Source of the DNA: Candidatus Marinarcus aquaticus | Lineage (GTDB): Bacteria; Campylobacterota; Campylobacteria; Campylobacterales; Arcobacteraceae | Reading direction: 5' to 3' | Assembly: GCF_004116335.1 (NCBI RefSeq) | Contig: NZ_PDKN01000001.1 | Span: 310,001 to 374,000, forward strand | Length of the DNA stretch: 64,000 nt | Part shown: positions 54,842-63,432 of the stretch, in pieces | Position numbering within the stretch: the first letter of the stretch is position 1 | Layout of the letters: the number at the start of each line of letters is the position of its first letter | Notes under the pieces: model-generated | What the model saw: only the letters and a program-made list of their open reading frames with translations | What the model was told of the DNA's origin: nothing | The model's database searches: none | Program-made: the position numbers and the translations under genes

Positions 54842-54878
54842 CCCCATAAGTATTTATTGAAATATTTATGGGGGTTTT
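54842..54878 (+). terminator. Strong intra-operon hairpin between the fdh accessory and structural genes
   Basis: CCCCATAAGTATTT (54842-54855) and AAATATTTATGGGG (54860-54873) form a 14-bp stem with one G-U pair and an ATTG loop, followed by GTTTT. It could be a partial terminator or an RNA-stability element that sets different levels of the two gene groups. Confidence 0.6.
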
Positions 54879-54907
54879 CGTACCCACAAAATAAAATAGG
54901 AGTTAAT

Positions 54908-55132
54908 ATGGCTGAAGAGTTTAACACAAGACGAAGCTTTATTAAACGAGCTGGAATCGCTGCTTCTGTTTTTGCAGGTTCTGCTGTCGCTGTGGCAGCA
55001 ACAACACAAAGCAGAGATAGAGGTGAAGGAAGTGATTCTGGACATGGTGTTGCAGTAGGAATTGCACACAAAAAAGAAGTTTTATATAAAAAAACTCAGG
55101 CTTGGAGCGCTTTTTATAACGCTGCAAAATAA
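54908..55132 (+). CDS. Small Tat-targeted formate dehydrogenase peptide
   Basis: 74 residues with twin-arginine signal NTRRSFIKRAGIAASVFAGSAVAVAA (RR at 8-9) and a short mature end. This matches the small Tat-signal protein found at formate dehydrogenase loci in Campylobacterota and other Proteobacteria. The ATG at 54908 has AATAGGAG upstream. Its role is unknown, possibly an assembly or anchoring subunit. Confidence 0.85.
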   Translation: MAEEFNTRRSFIKRAGIAASVFAGSAVAVAATTQSRDRGEGSDSGHGVAVGIAHKKEVLYKKTQAWSAFYNAAK

Positions 55133-55147
55133 CAAAAGGAGAAGAGA

Positions 55148-57946
55148 ATGACAATGCTTAAAAGCTTTGGGAGAAGAAGTTTTCTTAAGATGGCTTCGTT
55201 AGCAACTGCTGCAACAGCAACGTCTGCATTTGCAAACACAGGTGTCTTAAGAGAAGCAAAGGAAGAGGAGATTAAAAATCCATTCCCAGGATCAAAGTTA
55301 GTAAAAACAGTCTGTTCATACTGTTCAGTAGGTTGCGGTGTTGTAGCTGAAGTACATAATGGAGTATGGGTAAGACAAGAGGTGGCATATGATCACCCAA
55401 TCAGTCATGGGGGACACTGTTGTAAAGGTGCTGATATGATTGATAAAGCGAGAGCTACAAATCGTTTAAAATATCCAATGGAAAAAGTAAACGGAGAGTG
55501 GAAAAGAGTGAGTTGGGATAATGCCATGGGTAAAATCTCAGACAAGTTACAACAACTCAGAGAAGAGCATGGTCCAGATGCAGTCCAATTTATTGGTTCA
55601 TCAAAAGTGAGCAATGAGCAAGCTTTTTATATCAGAAAATTTGCTGCAATGTTTGGTACAAATAACATTGACCAACAAGCAAGAATTTGTCACAGTCCTA
55701 CCGTAGCAGGTGTTGCAAATACTTGGGGATATGGAGCAATGACAAATCACATTGGTGATATGCAAAACTCTAAAGCAATTATTATTTTTGGTGCAAATCC
55801 AGCATCAAATCACCCAGTTGCTATGCAACACATTTTAAAGTCTAAAGAACAAAATGGGGCTAAAATCATTGTTGTTGACCCTAGATACACAAAAACTGCT
55901 GCAAAAAGTGATGTGTTTTGTAGAATACGACCGGGTACAGACATTGCGTTTATGTATGGAATGATTCGAATCATTAAAAAGAACAACTGGTTTGATAAGC
56001 AGTTTTTAAATGACAGAGTATATGGTATTGAAGAGATTTTCAAAGAGTGTGAAGAGTATACGCCTGAACACGTTGAACATATCACAGGTTGTCCAAAAGA
56101 GACATTGATTCAAGCTACATCAATGTTTGCTAGTGCCGATCCAGGTTCATTGATTTGGAATCAAGGATTAACACAACATACTATTGGTTCATCAAATACA
56201 CGACTTGCAACCATTGTTCAATTGATTTTAGGAAACATGGGTAAAACTGGTGGTGGATGTAATATTTTAAGAGGACATGACAACGTACAAGGTGCAACAG
56301 ATTTAGGTTGTTTATCTCATACACTTCCTGGATATTATGGACTTTCTGAAGGTTCATGGAAATACTTCTCTAAACAGTGGAATGTAGACTATGACTGGTT
56401 AAAAGGACGATTTAAATCGAAAGAACTGATGGAATCGGAAGGTTTCAGTTTGAGTCTGTGGCTTCACGGTGTATTAGAGCAAAACAATGCTAAAAATAAT
56501 GGTGGAAGTCCATTGCGAGCTTTAGTGGTTATTGGTAATGGTATTTCAACGATTACTCAAACGCATAAAGTAAAAGAGGCTTTAGATAAATTAGAACTGG
56601 TTGTTTTTGTTGACCCATTTGTTAATGATTCAGCTGTAATGACAACTCGAGAAAACAACTTATTTATGTTGCCAGTTGCAACTCAAATGGAAACATCTGG
56701 AAGTATCGTGAATACTTCACGAACTATTCAATGGCGATATCAAGTAATTGATCCATTGTATGAAGCAAGACCAGATCATGAAATCTTATTTGATTTTGCA
56801 AAAAGACTTGGGTTCTATGACCAGTACGTTGCTGGTATGGGTAAAGGAAAAGATTTTAAATGGCCTGAAGATGCAACCAATGAGATTGCACGAAGTCTTA
56901 AGACTATTGGTATGCAAGGACGAACAGCCGAGCGAATTAAAAATCATACCGATAATTGGCACTTGTTTGATTCAGTTTCTTTAAAAGGGAAAGGTGCACT
57001 TTCTAAAGAGTATTATGGATTACCTTGGCCTTGTTGGAATGAAAGCCATCCTGGAAGCCCAGTATTATATAATGTAAATCTTCCTGTTTCACAAGGTGGT
57101 ATGGGATTTAGAGCACGATTTGGTACTGAGAGAAATGGAACAAATCTCTTAGCTGAAAAAGGTGTTGCTCCAGTAGGTTCACGAATCAAAGGTGGATATG
57201 CGGAAATTACGTATAAAAATATTGAAGAACTTGCAGGTGTAAAACTAAGTGCAGCAGAGAAAAAAGCAGTAGAAGGTAAAAACTGGAAGACAGATGACAG
57301 CGGTATATTAAATAAATATGCACTCAAAGCGGGACTTGCTCCATATGGAAATGCAAAGGCTCGAACCATCGTTTGGAATTTTACTGACCAAATCCCTAAA
57401 CACAGAGAGCCGTTACACTCACCAAGACCAGACTTAGTAAAACAATATCCTGCGATTCGAGATAAGAAAAACTATTTCCGTACAGATGTACGATACGAAT
57501 CTGAGCAAAATGCTCAAGAGTGGTCAAAAGATTACCCTACAAGTATTGTTTCTGGAAGAATTGTTGAACACTTTGGTTCAGGAACAGAAACAAGAGCATC
57601 TAAATATTTAGCAGAATTATCTCCTGAGATGTATGGTGAAGTTCATCCTAATTATGCAGCTTCTTTAGGAATTAAAGATGGTGAGATGATGTGGGTATAT
57701 GGTACAGCAGAAGGGAAGATTAAGGTTCGTTGTAAGTACAGTCACACAGTGGCAGAAGGGTATGTATTCTTACCTCAAAACTTCTCAGGAGTATTCAGTG
57801 GTGAAAAACTTGATTACAGATATCCAGAAGGTACGCAACCATATATCTATGGTGAAGCATCAAACCAAATTACAAGTTATGGTTTTGACCAAGAGACAGG
57901 TTGTCCAGAGACAAAATGTTCACTTGTCAGATTAGAACGAGCATAG
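55148..57946 (+). CDS. fdhA: Formate dehydrogenase catalytic subunit, Cys-type
   Basis: 932 residues, periplasmic molybdenum/tungsten-bis-MGD enzyme that oxidises formate to CO2. The Tat signal GRRSFLKMASLATAATATSAFA is at 8-29. The N-terminal 4Fe-4S motif uses Cys56, 59, 63 and Cys91 or 92. The metal-ligand position is Cys181 in QARICHSPTV (TGT at 55688-55690), where E. coli FdnG and many Campylobacterota have selenocysteine. The C-terminal MopB domain has IVSGRIVEHFGSGTETR. Second gene after the intra-operon hairpin. Confidence 0.96.
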   Translation: MTMLKSFGRRSFLKMASLATAATATSAFANTGVLREAKEEEIKNPFPGSKLVKTVCSYCSVGCGVVAEVHNGVWVRQEVAYDHPISHGGHCCKGADMIDKARATNRLKYPMEKVNGEWKRVSWDNAMGKISDKLQQLREEHGPDAVQFIGSSKVSNEQAFYIRKFAAMFGTNNIDQQARICHSPTVAGVANTWGYGAMTNHIGDMQNSKAIIIFGANPASNHPVAMQHILKSKEQNGAKIIVVDPRYTKTAAKSDVFCRIRPGTDIAFMYGMIRIIKKNNWFDKQFLNDRVYGIEEIFKECEEYTPEHVEHITGCPKETLIQATSMFASADPGSLIWNQGLTQHTIGSSNTRLATIVQLILGNMGKTGGGCNILRGHDNVQGATDLGCLSHTLPGYYGLSEGSWKYFSKQWNVDYDWLKGRFKSKELMESEGFSLSLWLHGVLEQNNAKNNGGSPLRALVVIGNGISTITQTHKVKEALDKLELVVFVDPFVNDSAVMTTRENNLFMLPVATQMETSGSIVNTSRTIQWRYQVIDPLYEARPDHEILFDFAKRLGFYDQYVAGMGKGKDFKWPEDATNEIARSLKTIGMQGRTAERIKNHTDNWHLFDSVSLKGKGALSKEYYGLPWPCWNESHPGSPVLYNVNLPVSQGGMGFRARFGTERNGTNLLAEKGVAPVGSRIKGGYAEITYKNIEELAGVKLSAAEKKAVEGKNWKTDDSGILNKYALKAGLAPYGNAKARTIVWNFTDQIPKHREPLHSPRPDLVKQYPAIRDKKNYFRTDVRYESEQNAQEWSKDYPTSIVSGRIVEHFGSGTETRASKYLAELSPEMYGEVHPNYAASLGIKDGEMMWVYGTAEGKIKVRCKYSHTVAEGYVFLPQNFSGVFSGEKLDYRYPEGTQPYIYGEASNQITSYGFDQETGCPETKCSLVRLERA

Positions 57947-57956
57947 GAGAAGTAGT

Positions 57957-58547
57957 ATGAGTAAACCAGATTTTGCACGGATGAAATTTTACTGCGATGA
58001 GAAGCTTTGTATTGATTGTAACGGATGTGTAGTTGCTTGTAAAGAGGCACATGAAGTTCCAGTTGGAGTAAATCGACGAAAAGTAGTAACGATAAATGAG
58101 GGAATCGTAGGACAAGAGATTTCTGTATCAATGGCGTGTATGCATTGCGCTGATGCACCTTGCCAACAGGTGTGTCCAGTAGACTGTTTTTACATCAGAA
58201 CAGATGGAATTGTTTTGCATGATAAAGATAAATGTATCGGATGTGGATATTGTCTCTTTGCATGCCCATTTGGTGCACCACAATTTCCTAAAAATGGTGC
58301 TTTTGGTACTAAAGGAAAAATGGATAAATGTACTATGTGTGCCGGAGGACCTGAAGAGACAAATTCTCATGAAGAGTTTGAAAAATATGGACAAAATAGA
58401 ATTGCTGAAGGAAAGGTGCCAATGTGTGCTTCAATGTGTTCAACTAAAGCATTACTCGTAGGTGATGCAGATGAAGTGGCATTGATAAAAACATACAGAG
58501 CAACCGCAAAAGGAAAAGGTATCCAAACTGAAGCGATGGGTTGGTAG
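57957..58547 (+). CDS. fdhB: Formate dehydrogenase iron-sulfur subunit
   Basis: 196 residues with four 4Fe-4S cluster motifs: CIDCNGCVVAC, CMHCADAPCQQVCP, CIGCGYCLFACP and CTMC...CASMC. Passes electrons from FdhA to the membrane cytochrome b. No signal of its own, so it is probably carried across by FdhA's Tat signal. It starts 10 bases after fdhA with GGAGAAG upstream. Confidence 0.95.
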   Translation: MSKPDFARMKFYCDEKLCIDCNGCVVACKEAHEVPVGVNRRKVVTINEGIVGQEISVSMACMHCADAPCQQVCPVDCFYIRTDGIVLHDKDKCIGCGYCLFACPFGAPQFPKNGAFGTKGKMDKCTMCAGGPEETNSHEEFEKYGQNRIAEGKVPMCASMCSTKALLVGDADEVALIKTYRATAKGKGIQTEAMGW

Positions 58548-58556
58548 GAACAGATA

Positions 58557-59516
58557 ATGGAAAACAGCTCATTTTTTAAACGAAACAGAGCATACATTTT
58601 TACAATTCTTGGACTGTCAATCGTCGGGTTTGTATTTTTAAAATTTCTTATGATCATTGATTGGGAATATTTTATACAATATAAACTTGCAATTCTTATG
58701 ACAGGGAACGTGGATGGAGTATTGGCTCCACCACACTCTGCATATGAAGCGATGGTAAATGCAGCCTTTGGTCCAAACTATGAAGCGTTTGCACCAGAGA
58801 TTATCCGAGCAAGTAATGAGCGACAGCTTTTTATTTGGTGGGTATTTGTTGCAGAGATAGCGATTTTTTGTATTATGTATGTGATTCAAGGACGACGAGT
58901 TCCCAAAGTAACAAACTTCGATGATCAAGTAGTGGTGTTTAACCTCTTTCATCGAATTGTAATTTGGTTGAACGTTGCAATAGTTTTAACACTGATTATC
59001 ACTGGATTTAATATCACTTGGGGATTGCGTTCAGGTGGTGGAGAGTTACCGTTTTTATTCAGAGGTACTCATGAAATCACAGGACTGATTTGGTTCCCTG
59101 TATGGTTGCTGATGAGTATCATTGCATTTAAAGACTCAAAACTTCTGTTCAAAAACAGTTTGACAAGAAAGATTATTATTCCAGGTACGTATAAACCGAT
59201 GAAAAGAATCATCTATTTCTTCTTCGTGATTATGGGTGCTGGTTTATTAGTCAGTGGAGCAATTATTTGGTACTTGCATCCAGATGCATACACCAATGCA
59301 CAAGTGATTCAATTTAAACGGTTAGTACTGTATATCCACTTTGGATCGAGTGTACTGATTATGTTCTTCTTGATGGACTTTATTTACTCTGCATTAGTAG
59401 CAGTAAAAGGGAATATCAAAGGTGTTATCACAGGGAAATACCCAAGAGAGCACTTAGAGCAAATCGCACCGGACGTATTAGCAGAAATTGAAGAAGCAAA
59501 AAGGGAAAAGGCATGA
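58557..59516 (+). CDS. fdhC: Formate dehydrogenase cytochrome b subunit
   Basis: 319 residues. An N-terminal hydrophobic segment (about 14-36) is followed by a periplasmic stretch and a four-helix cytochrome b556-type membrane domain (about 95-290). Histidines that could bind heme lie in NLFHRIVIWLN, GTHEITGLIW and LYIHFGSSVL. It anchors FdhAB and passes electrons to menaquinone. It overlaps fdhD by 4 bases (ATGA). Confidence 0.92.
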   Translation: MENSSFFKRNRAYIFTILGLSIVGFVFLKFLMIIDWEYFIQYKLAILMTGNVDGVLAPPHSAYEAMVNAAFGPNYEAFAPEIIRASNERQLFIWWVFVAEIAIFCIMYVIQGRRVPKVTNFDDQVVVFNLFHRIVIWLNVAIVLTLIITGFNITWGLRSGGGELPFLFRGTHEITGLIWFPVWLLMSIIAFKDSKLLFKNSLTRKIIIPGTYKPMKRIIYFFFVIMGAGLLVSGAIIWYLHPDAYTNAQVIQFKRLVLYIHFGSSVLIMFFLMDFIYSALVAVKGNIKGVITGKYPREHLEQIAPDVLAEIEEAKREKA

Positions 59517-60346
59517 CACAGCCAATAAGAAGTGAAAACTTCTCCCTTGTGCATGACAAGAACTTCAGTGAGTATTGCAAAGAAGTCATGATTGAAAAGT
59601 ATGACCAAGCAAGCTTAGAATTGTGTGAAGATTTCGTCATCAAAGAGGAGAGAATAGAGTTCTCACTTAATTCAGATAAATTTCTTTCAGTCATGAGTAT
59701 GGCACAACATCAAGATGCGCATATCATTGGGTTTTTACTCAGTGAAGCAGTGATTACAGCATTGGATGATGTTCAAGATATTCAAATAAGTCCCGATGGA
59801 TTAAAAGTAAATGTCATAGCAAAAATTTCACAAGAGGGTTATGCCAACTTGTTTAAAGAGAAAACCTTGACCTCAGGATGCTGCGTAGGTGTAACAGGCA
59901 ATGCCCAAAAGAGTTTTGAATGTGCATTTGTGAACACCAACTACAGTGTAGATGCGACAGAGATTTTAGCAAATATGCGCACCTTTAATACTCCCAGTGA
60001 ATTGTTTGATAACACAGGATGCGTACATAAAGCAGAACTTGTACTAGAAGATGGTACAATATATACCACAGAAGATATTGGACGACATAACGCGATTGAT
60101 AAAGTCGTAGGACAAGCGATTATGCAAAGAAAGAGTATCAAGAAATCGGTATTGTATGTGAGTGGTCGTCTCTCAATGGAGATGGTTGTAAAATGCGTGA
60201 TGCATAAAATACCTGTGGTCGTATCAAAAGCGGCAGTGACCTTTCAAGGGATAAAAGCGGCGAACGAGCATGGAATCACACTTGTAGGATTTGCAAGAAA
60301 CAAAAAAATGAATATCTATACACACTCAGGGAGAATTAATGTCTAA
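59513..60346 (+). CDS. fdhD: FdhD sulfurtransferase for formate dehydrogenase
   Basis: 277 residues. Transfers sulfur from a cysteine desulfurase to the Mo-bis-MGD cofactor, as shown for E. coli FdhD with IscS. The active-site loop is TSGCCVGVTG, so the usual CxxC is replaced by adjacent cysteines. GCVHKAELV...EDIGRHNAIDKVVGQA and VSGRLSMEMVVKCVMHKIPVVVSKAAVT are conserved. It overlaps both neighbours, and a desulfurase-like gene is in the same operon. Confidence 0.94.
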   Translation: MTQPIRSENFSLVHDKNFSEYCKEVMIEKYDQASLELCEDFVIKEERIEFSLNSDKFLSVMSMAQHQDAHIIGFLLSEAVITALDDVQDIQISPDGLKVNVIAKISQEGYANLFKEKTLTSGCCVGVTGNAQKSFECAFVNTNYSVDATEILANMRTFNTPSELFDNTGCVHKAELVLEDGTIYTTEDIGRHNAIDKVVGQAIMQRKSIKKSVLYVSGRLSMEMVVKCVMHKIPVVVSKAAVTFQGIKAANEHGITLVGFARNKKMNIYTHSGRINV

Positions 60347-60749
60347 AACGTTTCAATTAGATGAAACACAAAAAGATTTAATATTGACAAATTTAGACAG
60401 TGATGGTGAATTATCGTGCTTAAAAGCATTTAAAGTCGCACGTTTAATAGGAGTAAAACCTATTGACATGGCAGACGTTTGTGAGAGCATCAATATCAAA
60501 ATTACCAACTGTGAGTTGGGCGTATTTGGAAAACTTGATTTTCACGATGCCTCTTTACAAACCTATCAAAATTTAGCTCAAAACTATACACAAGATAAAC
60601 GAATGGAGTGCCGAATCATTTGGGATGAAGCACAAAAATCGACACTTAAAAACGTGGGTTCTACCGTAAAACACTCTGATATTGAAGTGACCAATTGTCA
60701 GTTGGGATGCTTTCGTGAACGAAAAGGTAAAAAAGAACTCAATGATTAA
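60339..60749 (+). CDS. Small duplicated CQLG-motif protein of the formate dehydrogenase/Moco context
   Basis: 136 residues. The N-terminal half has a helix-turn-helix-like stretch (LKAFKVARLIGVKPIDMADVCESINIKI) ending in ITNCELGVFGK. The C-terminal half ends with VTNCQLGCFRERKG. The two [IV]TNC[EQ]LG elements look like an internal repeat. Proteins with this motif are found beside fdhD and molybdenum-cofactor genes, but I know of no assigned function. It overlaps fdhD and the desulfurase-like gene by 8 bases each. Confidence 0.65.
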   Translation: MSKTFQLDETQKDLILTNLDSDGELSCLKAFKVARLIGVKPIDMADVCESINIKITNCELGVFGKLDFHDASLQTYQNLAQNYTQDKRMECRIIWDEAQKSTLKNVGSTVKHSDIEVTNCQLGCFRERKGKKELND

Positions 60750-61719
60750 ACTTAATCATTTACAATACTCTCGATCAGCGCATTTAAAGATTGACAATAC
60801 TTACAGTATGAGTGCATTAGTTGAAAACACCACTTTTGAAGAGCTTTGCATAAAATATAAAGAACATTTTGGATACTTAAAACTCAAAACTTTTGCCTTT
60901 AGCAAAGAAGGATTTTTAGGTTTATTATTGGAACTTAAAGGAACCGTTGCAATTGGTATGGGTGAAACACTGCATTTAATTCAAGCAGGAAAACTTTATG
61001 AATCTTTAGGCTTTGAGGTTATTTGGTTGCCTTTACAAAAAGATGGCAAAGTAAATTTATCACTTTTAGATAAAGAGTCGATAGATTTTCTTTTCTTATC
61101 TTCTTATGTGGCTGACACTTTTATGCAAACAAGTATTAAAGAAGTCAAAGAGAAGACATCTGCTATGGTGATTTCAAATGGTACAGCACATATAGACCAA
61201 GCAAGTGATGCTTTGTATTTAGACCCTTATAAACTCTTTGGTTTTAATACTTCAGGGGTACTTCTTTTTAACAATGAGAGTTTTGAACTGCTTTCAGTGG
61301 GTGCCATTGATACTCTCAGTGCCAAACTTTTGTTTGATACAAAAACAACACAAGTATTGAATAGCACACTTAAACCGCAATTCATAGAAGCACTACAAAT
61401 ATTTTTTAAAGAGGATATCTACTTTTTTGTGGACTCTAAAGAGACACTGCCATACACTTTGCACTTTGGACTTAAAGGGATAAAAGCACGAGAGTTTATT
61501 CGCACCTTAGCACTCAATGAAATCTATATTTCAAATGGGGAAGGGTGCTCTTTGGGCTTATCAAAACCTTCTCGTATCATACAAGCGATGGGGTATGATG
61601 AAACCAGCAGTCGCAATGCGATTGTATTGTCGTTTAGGGATGAAATGAGTGATGAGGAAGTGCAGAAATTAACTAAGCTTATGTATCTTAAATATAAACA
61701 AATCAAATCATTTTCATAG
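60742..61719 (+). CDS. Cysteine desulfurase-like PLP enzyme of the fdh operon
   Basis: 325 residues, class V aminotransferase fold but shorter than IscS (about 400). The PLP lysine is probably Lys164 (LDPYKLFGFNTSG). The sulfur-accepting Cys269 lies in NGEGCSLGLSKPSRIIQAMG, the counterpart of the SACxSG loop in IscS. The ATG at 60742 overlaps the preceding stop (ATGATTAA). Placed with fdhD, it is probably a dedicated sulfur donor for FdhD, which is inference. Confidence 0.78.
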   Translation: MIKLNHLQYSRSAHLKIDNTYSMSALVENTTFEELCIKYKEHFGYLKLKTFAFSKEGFLGLLLELKGTVAIGMGETLHLIQAGKLYESLGFEVIWLPLQKDGKVNLSLLDKESIDFLFLSSYVADTFMQTSIKEVKEKTSAMVISNGTAHIDQASDALYLDPYKLFGFNTSGVLLFNNESFELLSVGAIDTLSAKLLFDTKTTQVLNSTLKPQFIEALQIFFKEDIYFFVDSKETLPYTLHFGLKGIKAREFIRTLALNEIYISNGEGCSLGLSKPSRIIQAMGYDETSSRNAIVLSFRDEMSDEEVQKLTKLMYLKYKQIKSFS

Positions 61720-61778
61720 CTACATTTTAATTCATCTTTTGCCCAATTTCTTCGTTAAATAAAAGTTTTATCTACTCA

Positions 61779-61793
61779 TTGGCTTTAAGCCAA
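61779..61793. repeat. Small palindrome after the fdh operon
   Basis: TTGGCTT and AAGCCAA flank one base. It may be a 3'-end hairpin of the fdh transcript. No T run follows; the rest of the 165-base gap shows nothing else recognisable. Confidence 0.3.
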
Positions 61794-61884
61794 ATCCTAC
61801 GATAGAACTTCTCTTTGCCTCAAACTAAAACAAAATATAAATTAAACTGTAGCTATGCTTTAGATAATAATACTTATTGTAATT

Positions 61885-62187
61885 TTAAGCATTATTCATT
61901 TGTTGTTTTTCGTAGTTATTTAATACTTCAAGGTTCTGTAGTTTAACAATTTTGTGTAAATTAAAACCATCAATAATCCACCAAATAAAAAGACCTACAA
62001 AAATAAAATAACCTATAATTGCAAATAATGTAATTGCTGCAACAATAAATAATACAATATATAGCCACCCTTTACTTTGTCCAGTATAAAATCTGTGTGC
62101 TCCAAATATTCCTAAAAACCACCAAAGCACATATGCTAAAATTACATTTTGCTGTTGAACTTTCACTTTTTCTAATTCAATATCCAT
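61885..62187 (-). CDS. TM2-domain membrane protein
   Basis: 100 residues with two transmembrane helices in the TM2 pattern: ILAYVLWWFLGIFGAHRFYTGQSKGWLYIVLF, then a second helix and WWIIDGFNLHKIVK. The family has no assigned biochemical role. It ends the fdh side convergently and has AAAGGAG before the ATG. Confidence 0.9.
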   Translation of the reverse strand: MDIELEKVKVQQQNVILAYVLWWFLGIFGAHRFYTGQSKGWLYIVLFIVAAITLFAIIGYFIFVGLFIWWIIDGFNLHKIVKLQNLEVLNNYEKQQMNNA

Positions 62188-62330
62188 TGAATCTCCTTTA
62201 AATAAAATACAATATTATAGTGACTTTTAAATAAAGTAATAATAGTTTTAAAATAATTACATAAAAGTTACAACTAAAAATATTTTTTTTAGTTTATACA
62301 CGTGGTATATTTTTCATAAGAGTTTTATAT

Positions 62331-62349
62331 AATAATGATAATGAATATT
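62331..62349. promoter_or_regulatory. Fur-box-like sequence
   Basis: AATAATGATAATGAATATT matches the 19-bp Fur consensus GATAATGATAATCATTATC at 15 positions. It lies upstream of a TATAAT (62375-62380) that would drive the DoxX-like gene. The region is AT-rich, so a chance match is possible. Confidence 0.45.
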
Positions 62350-62403
62350 AATTATATATAAAGGAAACGAGGCGTATAATTCCTGCAAAAAAAAGGAAGA
62401 GGT

Positions 62404-62823
62404 ATGCACAAAACCATCAAACTCATTCGACTCTCACTGGGAGTCATATTTTTGTGGTATGGATTTTTAAAATTCTTTCCACACTTAAGTCCTGCGGAGG
62501 TTTTAGCTACTAAAACGATTGATATTTTATTTTTTGGTTTCTTTTCACCTGAAGTCTCTATTAAACTTCTGGCCCTTTGGGAAGTTGTTGTTGGAGTAGG
62601 GTTTTTACTTTGAGTCTACACTCGTTATGTCGTTATTCTGTTTTTAACACACATGGTGTGCACATTTACACCCTTGGTGATTCTGCCTGAGCTTTCATTT
62701 ACTCAAGCTCCGTATGCATTTACACTGGTGGGGCAATATATTGTCAAAAATGTGGTCTTTATTTTAGCAGGTATTTTAATCTATCAAGAGAGTAAAAAAG
62801 AGCGACAACAAGCTCTGATTTAA
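62404..62823 (+). pseudogene. DoxX-like membrane protein gene interrupted by one TGA
   Basis: The reading frame runs 139 codons but has an in-frame TGA at 62611-62613 after GVGFLL. Coding resumes in the same frame (VYTRYVVILFLTHMVCTFTPLV) to a TAA at 62821-62823. Both halves look like one four-helix DoxX-type protein (IRLSLGVIFLWYGFLKFFP at the start). A single G-to-T change in a Gly codon (GGA) would explain it. A good ribosome binding site (AAGGAAGAGG) and TATAAT remain, so the mutation looks recent, or is a sequencing error. Confidence 0.7.
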
Positions 62824-62895
62824 ACAATTTTTTCTTATATTTCAAGGGTGCTTTAACAAAAAAGAATTATAATAAAATCACAAAAAGGAGATTTT

Positions 62896-63420
62896 ATGAA
62901 TAAAAAAACGTTATTGCACCTATTTGGTACACTTTTGATTGGTTTTTGGATCGTAGGATGTGCGAACTTAGAACCACGTATTATCAGCTCTAAAGATTAT
63001 GATGTGAAAAACAAGTTGGTTTTTAATGCTTCACAAGAGAAAATGGTTAAAGCTTCAAAAGAGGTTTTCCAACTCAAAGAGTGGGATCTCTTTTATGAAG
63101 GCGAAGAAAAACCGAGTAAAACATACAGCTATTTTAGCAGTCATGGTGGACCATTTAATTATAAAAACTATGACAATGTGGCTTGGAACCAAAGCTTGAT
63201 GTCTAAACTGCAACCCACTTATTATATCACGGGTAAAACACCTACATCGGCGTTCAGTTTTGGTGCAGAGTTTTTTATTGTGCTGTACAGTTCAGATGAC
63301 CACATCACGGTTGCACAAGTGACCATGGCAAGTAATCAAATCGCAGAGAAAGATAAGTTAGAAGGGTATATTCAAGAGTATGCTGCCCTATTGAATGAGC
63401 AGCTTAATAAAAACCAGTAA
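62896..63420 (+). CDS. Lipoprotein of unknown function
   Basis: 174 residues with signal peptide and lipobox IVGC (Cys22). The mature part begins ANLEPRIISSKDYDVKNKLVF, with a mixed alpha/beta pattern and no recognised domain. Ribosome binding site AAAAGGAG. It shares a terminator hairpin with the convergent aldolase gene. Confidence 0.72.
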   Translation: MNKKTLLHLFGTLLIGFWIVGCANLEPRIISSKDYDVKNKLVFNASQEKMVKASKEVFQLKEWDLFYEGEEKPSKTYSYFSSHGGPFNYKNYDNVAWNQSLMSKLQPTYYITGKTPTSAFSFGAEFFIVLYSSDDHITVAQVTMASNQIAEKDKLEGYIQEYAALLNEQLNKNQ

Positions 63421-63432
63421 GAGCTGGTTTTT
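63410..63432. terminator. Bidirectional terminator between the lipoprotein and aldolase
   Basis: AAAACCAG (63410-63417) pairs with CTGGTTTT (63424-63431), with A-rich sequence on the left and a T run to 63432 on the right. The lipoprotein TAA lies in the loop, and the aldolase stop begins on the last base of the right arm. Confidence 0.7.

Noticed and set aside
62611-62613. The in-frame TGA of the DoxX-like gene as a selenocysteine codon.
   Set aside because: No convincing bacterial SECIS hairpin follows (only a 4-bp stem), the position is most simply a mutated Gly codon, DoxX proteins are not known selenoproteins, and the only SelD homologue in the window lacks catalytic residues.
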